In this document: one piece after another, positions 40,537-41,366 of the stretch
Layout of the letters: each line of letters begins with the position of its first letter
Position numbering within the stretch: the stretch's first letter is position 1
Assembly (NCBI RefSeq): GCF_011064615.1
Contig: NZ_JAALJH010000082.1
Coordinates: forward strand, 1-41,366
DNA length: 41,366 nt
From: Aquisphaera insulae
GTDB taxonomy: Bacteria; Planctomycetota; Planctomycetia; Isosphaerales; Isosphaeraceae
Direction: 5' to 3'
Program-made: the position numbers and the translations under genes
Notes under the pieces: model-generated
Told to the model about the DNA's origin: nothing
What the model saw: the letters and a program-made list of their open reading frames with translations, nothing else
Databases searched by the model: none

Positions 40537-41366
40537 CGAGCGCAGATCCTCGGAGGAATCGAGCGAGAACCCGCGCCCCGCGGGGAAGGCGGCGCCTCGC
40601 GGTCGGATTCGTGACCTCGATGACGTCGCGAACCCCGAGGGCCGCGGGACACGGATGAGCCCAAGAGCGAATCATGTACCAAGCCCGCGCACGAATCCGC
40701 GTCCGTCCGAAATCGGGCGCGAAGCATCGTTCTGGACAGAGTTTAGGGAATGTTGATCGGCGGCGACACACGCCCCGCCCGGATCGACGGGCCCGGGTAC
40801 TGCCCAGAACGCGCGCATGGCCTGCCCGCGCCGAGAGTCGTTCCGCCGTGATGGTTAGACAAGTTGAAAGAACATATAAAGAGACAAAAGTTAAAAAGAT
40901 GTTCGGGTCGTCTGTGTTCGGCCCTTTGTGAATGTTCGTGCGGCGGGAGCGTTCCAGGCCCGTGACGAGATCCGACGAGGTGATCCCGCGCGACTCTCCC
41001 CGCTCGGGTTGCCCAGCGATGGAGGGCCCATATCGAATCGCAGCGACACCACGGGATCGCGGGCCGGCGCCTCGGACGCGGGCCATCCCGAGGCCGTGAC
41101 ACGGTCGGCCCCGCCAGAGTTCCGCCGGAGGCCGGTGACCGCCTCTCACGACGAATCCCTGCTCCCGCCGGCACTCGCTTCTCCCGGACGATCCGGGACC
41201 TTCGCCGAGAGCTCGTGTGAATCTCAACACCTCGGAGTGGTTGGCCTCGTGCAGGGCACGTCCTGCGGCCACCACCCCCGGGCCCGCGGCGGGGGCCCAG
41301 GGATTCCGCCCCCTTTCGGTCGATGGGCAGAGCCCGGAACGTTGCGAGTGCGGTCCGGTCTTCCTG
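40537..41366. other. Right-end region with no supported gene
   Basis: No ORF here resembles a protein; the long minus-strand frames are Arg/Pro/Gly-rich and overlap each other. A compact AT-rich patch (about 40853-40905, containing TTGAAAG, ATATAAAG and GTTAAAAAG) stands out in otherwise GC-rich sequence. No -35/-10 pair with normal spacing is evident. The window ends inside this region, so a gene edge could lie just beyond. Confidence 0.5.

Noticed and set aside
41150..41366. Start of a transposase gene near the right edge on the minus strand
   Set aside because: The translation near the edge (AAGRALHEANHSEVL) reminded me of mobile-element ORFs, but the frame then becomes Arg/Gly/Pro-rich and no DDE or Tnp motif appears.

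Overview
This window is high-GC DNA from a member of the Planctomycetota, most likely the Isosphaeraceae (Singulisphaera/Aquisphaera/Paludisphaera type). The clues are a YTV-type Cys-rich wall protein, a PEP-CTERM protein, a WD40-LRR secreted protein, a large membrane Ser/Thr kinase with a long TPR tail, a double-length UvrA, and small proteins starting with a basic-plus-hydrophobic segment. The family-level call is inference. I see no rRNA, tRNA or CRISPR array.

Layout. Positions 1-3000 look like eroded accessory DNA. They hold the 3' end of a trpS gene cut at a 19-bp tandem repeat, the C-terminal piece of a serine recombinase, and three small unassigned minus-strand genes. A non-coding stretch with a good sigma70-type promoter then leads into a 6.7-kb uvrA (3965-10711). 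It encodes two complete UvrA units in one chain (four ABC ATPase cassettes) plus an unrecognised C-terminal domain. Unit 1 carries an in-frame insertion made of dispersed palindromic repeats. Convergent to it is a WD40-LRR protein.

Positions 13000-17300 hold two redox modules, each paired with a MarR regulator. On the minus strand are marR and a RutE-like nitroreductase, with two related operator-like palindromes. On the plus strand are marR and an aldo/keto reductase. An SGNH hydrolase lies between them. Positions 17400-25500 are mostly cell-surface functions: a secreted propeller-like protein and an Ig-like protein, a prenyltransferase-fold protein with a CxxCH motif, a Uma2 nuclease-fold protein, the PEP-CTERM protein, the YTV protein, a 3'(2'),5'-bisphosphate nucleotidase and a small lipoprotein.

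Positions 25700-31300 form a possible signalling block. A CYTH-domain protein is translationally coupled to a membrane-anchored dual-specificity phosphatase, whose 3' end overlaps head-on with a kinase-TPR gene. A His-rich small protein and a GNAT acetyltransferase follow. Positions 32400-39500 are a carbohydrate locus: a GH36 alpha-galactosidase with an NPCBM domain is divergent from an aldo/keto reductase - Zn dehydrogenase - GH29 alpha-L-fucosidase operon. A row of three perfect hairpins separates it from a NagD-like HAD phosphatase. The last 830 bases carry no supported gene but contain an isolated AT-rich patch.
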